DNA from: Streptomyces actinomycinicus
GTDB taxonomy: Bacteria; Actinomycetota; Actinomycetes; Streptomycetales; Streptomycetaceae
Direction: 5' to 3'
DNA length: 64,000 bases
Assembly (NCBI RefSeq): GCF_016741775.1
Contig: NZ_JAERRK010000022.1
Location: forward strand, 105,447 to 169,446
Shown: one piece after another, positions 53,202-60,690 of the stretch
Numbering within the stretch: position 1 is the stretch's first letter
How the letters are laid out: every line of letters starts with the position of its first letter
The notes under the pieces: generated by a model
Seen by the model: only the letters and a program-made list of their open reading frames with translations
Databases searched by the model: none
What the model was told of the DNA's origin: nothing
Made by a program: the position numbers and the translations under genes

Positions 53202-54541
53202 CGCTGACTCCTTCTGAAACGCCGGACGTTGAACACCATGGCGGGGACCACCAGGAGCAGCAGGAGCACGCCGAGGGCGCTGCCGAGTCCCTGGTTGTTG
53301 CCGCCGCCGAAGGACACCAGCCACATCTGGGTGGCGAGGACGGTGGCGTCCTCCTGCACGGGTCCGGGCGCGATGATGTAGACGAGGTCGAAGACCTTCA
53401 TCACGTTGATCACGAGGGTCACGAAGACGACGGTGAGGACGGGTGCGAGCAGCGGCACCGTGATGCGGCGGAAGATCTGCCACTCGTTCGCGCCGTCCAT
53501 CCGGGCCGCCTCCAGCGTCTCCCGGGGCAGGGTCGCCAGACCCGCGCCGATCAGCACCATCGCGAATCCCGTCCAGATCCACAGGTACGCGCCGATGATC
53601 GCCGGGGTGACGAGCGCCGGGCCGAGCCAGGAGACGCCCTGGTAGGGCGGCGCGAAGTTGGACGCGGGCAGCCTCACCGTGTACGAGCCCGTACCGAGTC
53701 CGGAGAAGCGGAAGGAGCCGTCGGCCGCGGTCGTCGTGCTCGCGACCGTCTTCCCGTCGTGCTGCGCCTGGACCCGCATGCCGGGCAGGCCGCTCTCCTC
53801 GGGGTCGACCTCGCCCTGCTTGCCTCCACCGCCGGGGGTGAAGTCCAGGTAGACGACTCCGCGCAGTTCGCCGGGGGCCGCCTTGGTCCCGGCCGCCGCG
53901 GGCGCGGCACCGCGCGGCAGGTCGCCCGGCAGGACGCCGACCATCGGCAGCGTCACCGTCCCGCCCGCGGCGGCCGTCGTGCGGTACGAGCCGTCGCGTT
54001 CCTGGGTGAGCAGCCCGGTGCGGCCGCGGGCGGTCGGGTAGGTGGACGTGCCCTTGAAGGCGTCGTGGACGGAGACGACGGCCGCGTTCAGCACGCCCTT
54101 GTCCGGGTCCTCGTCGTAGGCGAGCCGGAAGATGATGCCGGCGGCGAGGAAGGACACGGCCATCGGCATGAAGAGCAGCAGCTTGAACGCCGTCGCCCAG
54201 CGGACCTTCTCCACCAGGACGGCCAGGATCAGGCCGAGACCGGTCAGCAGGGCGGGGGCGACGACGACCCAGACGGTGGTGTTGCGGATGGCCTTCAGGG
54301 TGGCCGGGTCGCGGAACATCTCGGTGTAGTTGTCGCCGCCGACGAACCGGGTGCCGGACGCGTCGAAGAAGCTGCGGCCGACGGAGAACAGCACCGGGTA
54401 GACGACGAGCGCGCCGAGCAGGAGCAGCGCGGGGAAGACGAAGAGCAGGGCGGCCAGCCGGGCGCGCCGCCGACGGCGGCGCACGGGCGCCGCGCCGGCG
54501 GCCCGCGGGCCCGCCTGTTCCTTCACGAGGGTGGCGGTCAT
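53198..54541 (-). CDS. ABC sugar permease, MalF type, with a large inserted beta-domain
   Basis: 447 residues, about 150 longer than usual. Residues 1-145 hold the basic N-terminus and three membrane segments. Residues about 145-305 form a polar insert containing a segment like SdrD/Cna-B or carboxypeptidase-regulatory beta folds (GELRGVVYLDFTP, GLPGMRVQAQHDGKTVASTT, ADGSFRFSGLGTGSYTVRLP). The remaining membrane segments and the EAA loop (LEAARMDGANEWQIFRRITV) follow. The insert lies where MalF of enterobacteria has its external P2 loop, so it probably contacts the binding protein. Confidence 0.9.
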   Translation of the reverse strand: MTATLVKEQAGPRAAGAAPVRRRRRRARLAALLFVFPALLLLGALVVYPVLFSVGRSFFDASGTRFVGGDNYTEMFRDPATLKAIRNTTVWVVVAPALLTGLGLILAVLVEKVRWATAFKLLLFMPMAVSFLAAGIIFRLAYDEDPDKGVLNAAVVSVHDAFKGTSTYPTARGRTGLLTQERDGSYRTTAAAGGTVTLPMVGVLPGDLPRGAAPAAAGTKAAPGELRGVVYLDFTPGGGGKQGEVDPEESGLPGMRVQAQHDGKTVASTTTAADGSFRFSGLGTGSYTVRLPASNFAPPYQGVSWLGPALVTPAIIGAYLWIWTGFAMVLIGAGLATLPRETLEAARMDGANEWQIFRRITVPLLAPVLTVVFVTLVINVMKVFDLVYIIAPGPVQEDATVLATQMWLVSFGGGNNQGLGSALGVLLLLLVVPAMVFNVRRFRRSQR

Positions 54542-54552
54542 GGTGCTGCCGC

Positions 54553-55878
54553 TCAGCCCTGGTAGGCCTTGGCCGCCGCGGCTTCGAGCTTCGCCGCGGT
54601 CCCCTTCGGGTCGGACGGGTCGCGCAGGAAGTCCTGCAGCAGCTTCCACTCGCCGGTGCCCTTGGTGCCGCCGAAGGCCGCCGGGGCCTGGTCGGACATG
54701 TCGAAGCGGACCGAGTCCCCGGCGCCGACCAGGGACTTGGCGGTGGCGCGGGTGACGTCGTCGCCGTACGCGGACAGGTTCAGCTTCTTGTTCGGGGACA
54801 GGAAGCCGCCCGCCTTCGCCCACACGGCCGCGGCCTCCGGGGTGGCCAGGTACTCCAGGAGCTTCATGCCGGCCTTGGCGTTCTTGGCGTCCTTGAGGAC
54901 GACCGCCGCGTCACCGCCGCTGACGACGGGTGCGGTGCCGCCGTCGACCGCAGGGAAGGGGAAGAAGTCCGCGTCCTTGCCGATGGACTTGCCGAACTGG
55001 TCGTGGGCGACGCCCGCGACGAAGTCGCCCTCGTAGACCAGGCCGGCCTCGGGCTCGGGTCCGAACACCTTCTCCACCGAGCCCGGGAAGTCGGTGTTCA
55101 GGGCCTCCTTCTGACCGCCCGCGACGAGCTGCTTGTCCTTGAACAGCTTGCCGAGGGTGGTGAGCGCCTTCACCACGGTGGGGTCGGTCCACTTGAGCTT
55201 GTGGGCGGCGAGGGCGTCGTACTTCTCGGGGCCTGCCTGGGAGAGGTAGACGTTCTCGAACCAGTCGGTGAGGGTCCAGCCGTCCTGTCCGGCGACGGCG
55301 AAGGCGGCGAGGCCGGAGTCGGAGACGGTGTGCCCCGCCTTGAGCATGTCGTCGTAGCTCTTCGGCGGCTTGACGCCGGCCTGGGCGAGGGCGTCGGGGC
55401 TGTACCAGACCGTCGACTTGTGGGCGGCCTTGAAGTAGAGGCCGTAGAGGGTGCCGTCGACGCTGCCGTACTTCTTCCACACCGGTGCGTAGTCGGCGGT
55501 GATCGTCTTCTGTGCGGCCGGCGACAGTGGCTTGAGCCAGCCCTTCTGCGCGAACTGCTGGAGCACGCCCACCTGCGGCACCATCACGACGTCGGGCGCG
55601 TTGCCGCCCTCGATCTTGCTGCCGACGACCGTGGAGACGTTGTCGCCGGTCGACACGAACTGGGTCTTGGCTCCCGTCTTCTCGGCGAACGCGTCCAGCA
55701 CCTTCTGGAAGTTCTTCTGCTCGCTGCCGGACCAGACGCCGGCCACGGTGACGGTCTGGCCGCTGAGCGCCTTGTCACCGCCGCCCGCGGAGACCGGGCC
55801 GCCGCCGCAGGCGGTGGCGCCGAGGGCGAGGACGAGGGCGGTGCAGCCGGTGAGCAGGGTCGTACGACGTCGCATCAT
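54553..55878 (-). CDS. ABC sugar-binding lipoprotein, maltose type
   Basis: 441 residues from ATG 55878 (AAGGGA, 8 nt upstream). The lipoprotein signal ends at ATAC. The mature start TVTVAGVWSGSEQKNFQKVL and APDVVMVPQVGVLQQFAQKG fit alpha-glucoside binding proteins. It lies between the glucosidase and the two permeases and is surely the importer's substrate receptor. Confidence 0.92.
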   Translation of the reverse strand: MMRRRTTLLTGCTALVLALGATACGGGPVSAGGGDKALSGQTVTVAGVWSGSEQKNFQKVLDAFAEKTGAKTQFVSTGDNVSTVVGSKIEGGNAPDVVMVPQVGVLQQFAQKGWLKPLSPAAQKTITADYAPVWKKYGSVDGTLYGLYFKAAHKSTVWYSPDALAQAGVKPPKSYDDMLKAGHTVSDSGLAAFAVAGQDGWTLTDWFENVYLSQAGPEKYDALAAHKLKWTDPTVVKALTTLGKLFKDKQLVAGGQKEALNTDFPGSVEKVFGPEPEAGLVYEGDFVAGVAHDQFGKSIGKDADFFPFPAVDGGTAPVVSGGDAAVVLKDAKNAKAGMKLLEYLATPEAAAVWAKAGGFLSPNKKLNLSAYGDDVTRATAKSLVGAGDSVRFDMSDQAPAAFGGTKGTGEWKLLQDFLRDPSDPKGTAAKLEAAAAKAYQG

Positions 55879-55919
55879 CGTTGATGTCCCTTCGGGGGAA
55901 TGGGCGTTGACGGGTCGGT

Positions 55920-57566
55920 TCAGAGGTCGTTCAGCCACCAGGCGGCCGTGGAGCCGGGCAGGACGCCGGGCGGGCAGGGGCCGCTGGAGAGCAGGGGGGT
56001 GCCGGAGACCGGCGCGGGCGTGGGGGCCGTACCGAAGTTGACGGCACAGACCAGGCCGTCGCCGCGGGCGAAGGCCAGGACGTCCGGCGGGGTGTCCAGC
56101 CAGCGCAGCGTGCCCTCGCCCAGCTGGGGCAGGGAGTGCCGCAGCTGGAGTCCGTCCCGGTACAGGTGCCAGAACGATCGGGTGTCGGCGAGTGCGCGGT
56201 CGGTGGCGTACTCGGCGAAGTACTCCGGCTGCGGCAGCCAGGGCTTGGCGCCCTCCGCGCCGGAGGTGAAGCCGAACGGGGAGGCCTGTCCGGACCAGGG
56301 CAGCGGCACCCGGCAGCCGTCGCGTATCCGGGCCCGGCTGCCGGTGCGCCGGAAGATCGGGTCGGTGAGCACGTCGTCGGGCAGGTCGACGACCTCGGGC
56401 AGGCCCAGTTCCTCGCCCTGGTAGATGTACGCCGCTCCGGGCAGGGCCAGCATCAGCAGGGCGGCGGCGCGGGCGCGGGCGGTACCGAGGCCGCTGCCTC
56501 CCGGGGCGGGTTCGCCGTAGCGGGTGACGGTGCGGACCTGGTCGTGGTTGTTGAGGACCCAGGTGACCGTCGAGCCGGTGCCCGCGATGTCCTGCATCGC
56601 CTCGGAGATGACCTTGCGGAAGGAGTCGGCCGCCCAGGGGGCGCCGAGCAGGTCGAAGAAGAACGCCTGGTGGAGTTCGTCCGGGCGGACGTAGCGGGCG
56701 TGTTCACGGGCGGTGGGGACGGAGACCTCGCCGACCAGGAGGCGTTCGCGGCCGTCGCGGTCGGCGTACTCCTCGCACAGGGAGCGCCAGCGGCGCCACA
56801 CCTCGTGCACCTCGGGCTGGTTCCAGGCGAGCGGGTTGACCGAGTCGCGGGTGCGGGCGTCCGCCTCCGGGTCGTCGGAGTCGGGCAGCTCGGGGTGCTT
56901 GTAGAGGCCGGCGGCGACGTCGATGCGGAAGCCGTCGACGCCCCGGTCCAGCCAGAAGCGCAGGACCCGGTCGAACTCGGCGGGGACCTCCGGGTTGCGC
57001 CAGTTCCAGTCGGGCTGCTCGGGCGTGAACATGTGCAGGTACCACTGGCCGTCGGCGGCCCTGGTCCAGGCCGGGCCGCCGAACATGGCGTGCCAGTTGT
57101 TGGGCGGCTCGCTGCCGTCGGGGCCGCGCCCGTCGGCGAAGTGGAAGCGCTCGCGGGCCGGGCTGCCGGGTGCGCCGGCCAGGGCTTCGCGGAACCAGGG
57201 GTGCTCGCTGGAGCAGTGGTTCGGGACGATGTCGAGGAGCACCTTGATGCCGAGCCGCCGGGCGGCGGCCATCAGCTGGTCGAACTCGGCGAGGTCACCG
57301 AAGAGCGGGTCGACGCCGCAGTAGTCGGCCACGTCGTAGCCGTGGTCGTGCTGCGGCGAGGGGTAGAACGGGCTCAGCCAGATCCCGTCGACGCCGAGCT
57401 TCTTGAGGTACGGCAGCCCGGCCCGGACACCGGCCAGATCGCCGATGCCGTCACCGGTGCTGTCGAGGAAGCTGCGCACGTAGACCTGGTAGATCACCGC
57501 GTCGCGCCACCAATGATGCCTGTTCAACCCTGTGGAACCTGTCTCTGAAGGGGGGCTGTTATGCAT
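55920..57566 (-). CDS. Alpha-glucosidase, glycoside hydrolase family 13
   Basis: 548 residues from ATG 57566. Conserved GH13 regions are visible: DIVPNHCS (112-119), GFRIDVAA with nucleophile Asp216, LVGEV with acid/base Glu280, and NNHDQVR with Asp342. WWRDAVIYQVYVRSFLDSTG is the typical N-terminus. There is no signal peptide, so it acts on imported oligosaccharides in the cytosol. It is 41 nt upstream of the binding-protein gene in the same operon. No ribosome site precedes the start, which lies directly in a TACCTAACAT motif. Confidence 0.93.
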   Translation of the reverse strand: MHNSPPSETGSTGLNRHHWWRDAVIYQVYVRSFLDSTGDGIGDLAGVRAGLPYLKKLGVDGIWLSPFYPSPQHDHGYDVADYCGVDPLFGDLAEFDQLMAAARRLGIKVLLDIVPNHCSSEHPWFREALAGAPGSPARERFHFADGRGPDGSEPPNNWHAMFGGPAWTRAADGQWYLHMFTPEQPDWNWRNPEVPAEFDRVLRFWLDRGVDGFRIDVAAGLYKHPELPDSDDPEADARTRDSVNPLAWNQPEVHEVWRRWRSLCEEYADRDGRERLLVGEVSVPTAREHARYVRPDELHQAFFFDLLGAPWAADSFRKVISEAMQDIAGTGSTVTWVLNNHDQVRTVTRYGEPAPGGSGLGTARARAAALLMLALPGAAYIYQGEELGLPEVVDLPDDVLTDPIFRRTGSRARIRDGCRVPLPWSGQASPFGFTSGAEGAKPWLPQPEYFAEYATDRALADTRSFWHLYRDGLQLRHSLPQLGEGTLRWLDTPPDVLAFARGDGLVCAVNFGTAPTPAPVSGTPLLSSGPCPPGVLPGSTAAWWLNDL

Positions 57567-57568
57567 GC

Positions 57569-57693
57569 ATGTTAGGTAGGCAGCGCGCGAAGGTGTCAAC
57601 GAAGTGAACGAAAGATACTGGTCAGTTGGCGTTACAAACTTGGGCAAATCGCCGCAACGTGAACGCAGTCGTGATGGGGGCGTTACCTAACAT
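57569..57693. promoter_or_regulatory. Inverted 10-mers ATGTTAGGTA/TACCTAACAT bracketing the glucosidase promoter
   Basis: ATGTTAGGTA is at 57569-57578 and its reverse complement TACCTAACAT at 57684-57693. They enclose the 105-bp leader of the alpha-glucosidase gene. The core GTTAGGTA also occurs at 59045-59052 in the divergent promoter of the next genes. A common operator is likely. Confidence 0.45.
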
Positions 57694-57697
57694 GTAA

Positions 57698-58969
57698 CTA
57701 GCCGCGCGCGATGGCGTCGAGCTCGCGCGCCAGCCGGCGCACGGCCTGGCCGGGCGTCTGCCGCCCGGTGAGCGCGTCCTGCACGACCGCCTGCACGGCC
57801 AGGCTCACCTGGTCGTAGTGCGGGCTCTTGGGACGCGGGCGCGCGGTCAGGACGGCGGTGCGCAGCGTCGGCAGATAGGGGAACCGCCGCACCAGCGCCG
57901 GATCTTCGTACAACGCGGCGCGCACGGGCGGCAGCGCGCCCCGGGTGAGCACCTGGCGCTGGACGGGCCCGCTGGTGAGGTAGGCGATCAGACGCGCGGC
58001 GGAGTCGGGGTGCCGGGCGTGGGCATTGATCGCGAGATTGGAGCCGCCGAGCACACTCGTACCCGGCCCGCCGGGTCCGGGCAGCGGCACGGCGCCGATC
58101 CGGCCGGCGACCTTGGAGCCCTTCTCCGCGGCGACCGCGTAGGCATAGGGCCAGTTACGCAGGAAGAGCAGTCCGCCGTCCTGGAAGGCCTGCTTGGACT
58201 CCTCCTCCTTGTACGTCAGCGCCTGCCGCGGTATCCAGCCCTCGCGGATGCCGCGGGCGAGGAAGCCGATGCCCTCGCGGGCGGCGGCCGAGTCGACGGT
58301 GACGCGGGTGCCCTCGCCGCCGAGGATGGTGCCGCCGGCCGAGTACACCGCCTCGGCCGCGTTCACCGTGAGCCCCTCGTAGGGCAGGAACTGACCCGCA
58401 TAGCCGCCGAGCCCGTACTTCGGCGCGATGGTCCTCGCGTCGCGCTCCAGCTCCGCCCAGGTGTGCGGCGGGGGCACGCCCTCCTTGTCGAGGATGTCCT
58501 TGCGGTACAGGAGAAGTCCGGCATTCGTGACATACGGGACCGCGTACAGCCGTCCGTCGTACGTCGCCGTGTCCACGACCGGATGCAGGAAGGCGTCCAG
58601 CGGGAAGCGGTCCCGGGGCAGCGGGCGGATCCAGCCGGCCGCCGCGAACTCGGAGGTCCAGTCCACGTCGATGTTCAGGACGTCGAACCGGCCCCGGTCA
58701 CCGCCGCGCAGGTCGGTCGTCATCTGCGCATGGGTCTCGTCGGCGGAGTCCGGCAGTTCGACCAGGGTGACCTTCTCACCGGGGTGGCTGCGGTTCCAGC
58801 CCCGCAGCAGCGGGCCGAGGTAACCGGTCAGATCGCCGGCGGTGGCCAGGGTGAGCGGACCACGGCCGCCCCGGGCGGTCTCGTCGGCGCGGGCGCCGGA
58901 GGCGACGTATCCGCTCATGACCACGGCGAGAACGAGGAGGCCCCTACCGGCGGTGCGTATCCACCGCAT
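57698..58969 (-). CDS. Second ABC extracellular sugar-binding protein
   Basis: 423 residues from ATG 58969 (GGGAGGAA upstream). A signal peptide without a lipobox Cys is followed by LTLATAGDLTGYLGPLL and FDVLNIDVDWTSEFAAAGWI, a trehalose/maltose (ThuE-like) pattern. It lies upstream of the glucosidase-importer genes in the same direction. An importer with two binding proteins could widen the substrate range. Absence of a lipid anchor is unusual and suggests a freely secreted or differently anchored form. Confidence 0.88.
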   Translation of the reverse strand: MRWIRTAGRGLLVLAVVMSGYVASGARADETARGGRGPLTLATAGDLTGYLGPLLRGWNRSHPGEKVTLVELPDSADETHAQMTTDLRGGDRGRFDVLNIDVDWTSEFAAAGWIRPLPRDRFPLDAFLHPVVDTATYDGRLYAVPYVTNAGLLLYRKDILDKEGVPPPHTWAELERDARTIAPKYGLGGYAGQFLPYEGLTVNAAEAVYSAGGTILGGEGTRVTVDSAAAREGIGFLARGIREGWIPRQALTYKEEESKQAFQDGGLLFLRNWPYAYAVAAEKGSKVAGRIGAVPLPGPGGPGTSVLGGSNLAINAHARHPDSAARLIAYLTSGPVQRQVLTRGALPPVRAALYEDPALVRRFPYLPTLRTAVLTARPRPKSPHYDQVSLAVQAVVQDALTGRQTPGQAVRRLARELDAIARG

Positions 58970-59044
58970 AGGTTCCTCCCTGTACACCGGCACCACGGGC
59001 GCCCTCGCCCAGCCCTCGTCCGAGGACAGAGGCCATGTATACCC

Positions 59045-59052
59045 GTTAGGTA
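59045..59052. promoter_or_regulatory. Third GTTAGGTA motif, in the divergent SBP/padR promoter
   Basis: GTTAGGTA is followed by GTATGCGCGATAC, an inverted repeat of GTAT/ATAC. Its position 52 nt before the padR start suits autoregulation by PadR. Confidence 0.4.
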
Positions 59053-59103
59053 TGCGCGATACTAGGGCCTGGAGCACATGCGGCAGACAGGAGGACAGCA
59101 CGA

Positions 59104-59619
59104 GTGCGCCTGCCCCTCCTGGCACTCCTCGCCCGCGGCCCGGCCCACGGCTACGAGCTGAAGCAAGACCTTGAGCTACTGCTGGGTGCCGCGTACCCTC
59201 AGCCGAACGTCGGCCAGATCTACGTCACCCTCGGCCGTCTGGAGAAGTCCGGGCTGATCGAGGGCGAGGACGTCGAACAGTCCAGCCGGCCCAACAAGAA
59301 GGTCTACCACCTCACCGAGGCCGGACGTGAGGCGCTGCGCGTCTGGTTCGAGGAGACCGAGGACGAGCCGCGGGTGCGGGACGACTTCTTCATGAAGCTC
59401 GCCGTCGCCCCGCAGACCGGTCTCGCCGACCAGATCGCCCTCATCAACCGGCAGCGGCGCCAGTACCTCAACACCATGCGCAATCTGTCGAAGCTGGCCG
59501 CGGCCGAGAGCCGGGACAACCGAATCGCCCAACTGCTGATCGAGGGCGCGATGCTGCATCTGCAGGCCGACCTCGACTGGCTGGAGCGGTGCCAGGAGGA
59601 ACTGGAGGAGCTGGAGTGA
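59104..59619 (+). CDS. PadR-family transcriptional regulator
   Basis: 171 residues from GTG 59104. The winged helix (LLALLARGPAHGYELKQDLE, NVGQIYVTLGRLEKSGLIEG, KKVYHLTEAGREAL) is followed by the C-terminal helical dimerisation domain (Vir_C-like). PadR proteins commonly control adjacent ABC exporters. Its stop overlaps the ATPase start (GTGA). Confidence 0.93.
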   Translation: MRLPLLALLARGPAHGYELKQDLELLLGAAYPQPNVGQIYVTLGRLEKSGLIEGEDVEQSSRPNKKVYHLTEAGREALRVWFEETEDEPRVRDDFFMKLAVAPQTGLADQIALINRQRRQYLNTMRNLSKLAAAESRDNRIAQLLIEGAMLHLQADLDWLERCQEELEELE

Positions 59620-60368
59620 CCGAAGGCCGTCCTCCTGTGCTGCGGGCCGAGGGCCTGGTGAAGACCCACCACGGCGAGGGCGCGCCCGCCCGTGCCGTCC
59701 GCGGGGTCGACCTCAGTGTGGCGCCCGGCGAGTTCGTGGCGATCACCGGACCGTCCGGCGCCGGCAAGTCGACTCTGCTGCATCTGCTGGGCGGGCTCCA
59801 GCGGCCGGACGAGGGCAGCATCTGGCTCGACGGCCGGTGCACGGACGCCTTCGGCGAGGCCCGCTGGGCCGTGGAGCGCCGCAAGTCCATCGGAATCGTC
59901 TTCCAGTTCTTCAACCTGGTCTCGAACCTGTCCGTCGCGGACAACGTCGAGCTGCCCGCACTGCTGGCCGGCGTCCCGCCGAAGCAGGCCCGCGCCGAGC
60001 GGGAGGCCCTCCTCGCCGAGCTGGGCCTGGAGGGCAAGGAGCGCAGCATGCCGGGCGAGCTGTCCGGCGGCGAACAGCAGCGGGTCGCGCTGGCCCGGGC
60101 GCTGGTCAACCATCCGCCGCTGCTGCTCGCGGACGAGCCGGCCGGCAGCCTGGACAGCAAGGGCACCCGCGAGGTGATGCGGCTGCTGTCCCGCTTCCAC
60201 GGGCGCGGCCAGAGCATCGTCCTCGTCACCCATGACGCCCGGCTGGCGAGCGCCGCCGACCGGGTGATCAGCTTCTTCGACGGCCGCATAGCCGACGACG
60301 CACCCCTGGACGGCACGGTGCCGTCCAGGCGCGCCGGCATCTCCGGGGTCCTGGAGCTGAGGGACTGA
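59616..60368 (+). CDS. MacB/LolD-type ABC exporter ATPase
   Basis: 250 residues from GTG 59616. Walker A is GPSGAGKST, the Q-loop is IVFQFFNLVSNLSVADN, the signature is LSGGEQQRVALARAL, and Walker B is LLLADEPAGSLD. It partners the FtsX-like permease at 60691 for export or extraction of membrane-associated compounds. Confidence 0.95.
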   Translation: MTEGRPPVLRAEGLVKTHHGEGAPARAVRGVDLSVAPGEFVAITGPSGAGKSTLLHLLGGLQRPDEGSIWLDGRCTDAFGEARWAVERRKSIGIVFQFFNLVSNLSVADNVELPALLAGVPPKQARAEREALLAELGLEGKERSMPGELSGGEQQRVALARALVNHPPLLLADEPAGSLDSKGTREVMRLLSRFHGRGQSIVLVTHDARLASAADRVISFFDGRIADDAPLDGTVPSRRAGISGVLELRD

Positions 60369-60685
60369 TGGAACGGCCCGCCGAGAGGGTGCACGGCCCC
60401 CGGCCCGCGACACCACCGCCGACGCGGGCGTCCGTGGCATGCGAGGTGCGGGGGTCGGTGCGGACGCCGATGGCATGCGCAGTACGGGGGCCGGTGCGGA
60501 CTCCGATGGCATGCGCAGTACGGGGGTCGGCGCGGACTCCGATGACCTGCGCAGTGCGGGGGTCGGTGGCGTGCCGGGTGGATGCCTCCGGGACGCGCCC
60601 GGCACACGCGTCCGTGGCGTGCGGGGCCCGTTCGGCCCTGGTGCACGGGGCCCGTGAATCCGCGGCGTACGGGTCGAGGGGCTGA
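60368..60685 (+). CDS. Low-complexity repeat ORF between exporter ATPase and permease
   Basis: 105 codons starting at an ATG that shares one base with the ATPase stop (TGATG) and ending 5 nt before the permease start. The product has 12-residue repeats such as VRTPMACAVRGP encoded by the 36-bp tandem repeat. No family is recognised. Translational coupling argues for translation, but composition argues for an expanded spacer. Confidence 0.35.
   Translation: MERPAERVHGPRPATPPPTRASVACEVRGSVRTPMACAVRGPVRTPMACAVRGSARTPMTCAVRGSVACRVDASGTRPAHASVACGARSALVHGARESAAYGSRG
60458..60565. repeat. Three tandem copies of a 36-bp unit
   Basis: Units start at 60458, 60494 and 60530, each containing GCGGAC(G/T)CCGATG and GCGCAGT(A/G)CGGGGG, with a partial unit on each side. 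There are no spacers, so it is not CRISPR. Confidence 0.92.
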
Positions 60686-60690
60686 GGCGG

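Noticed and set aside
60458..60565. CRISPR array
   Set aside because: The repeats are directly adjacent without spacers, and there are no cas genes.
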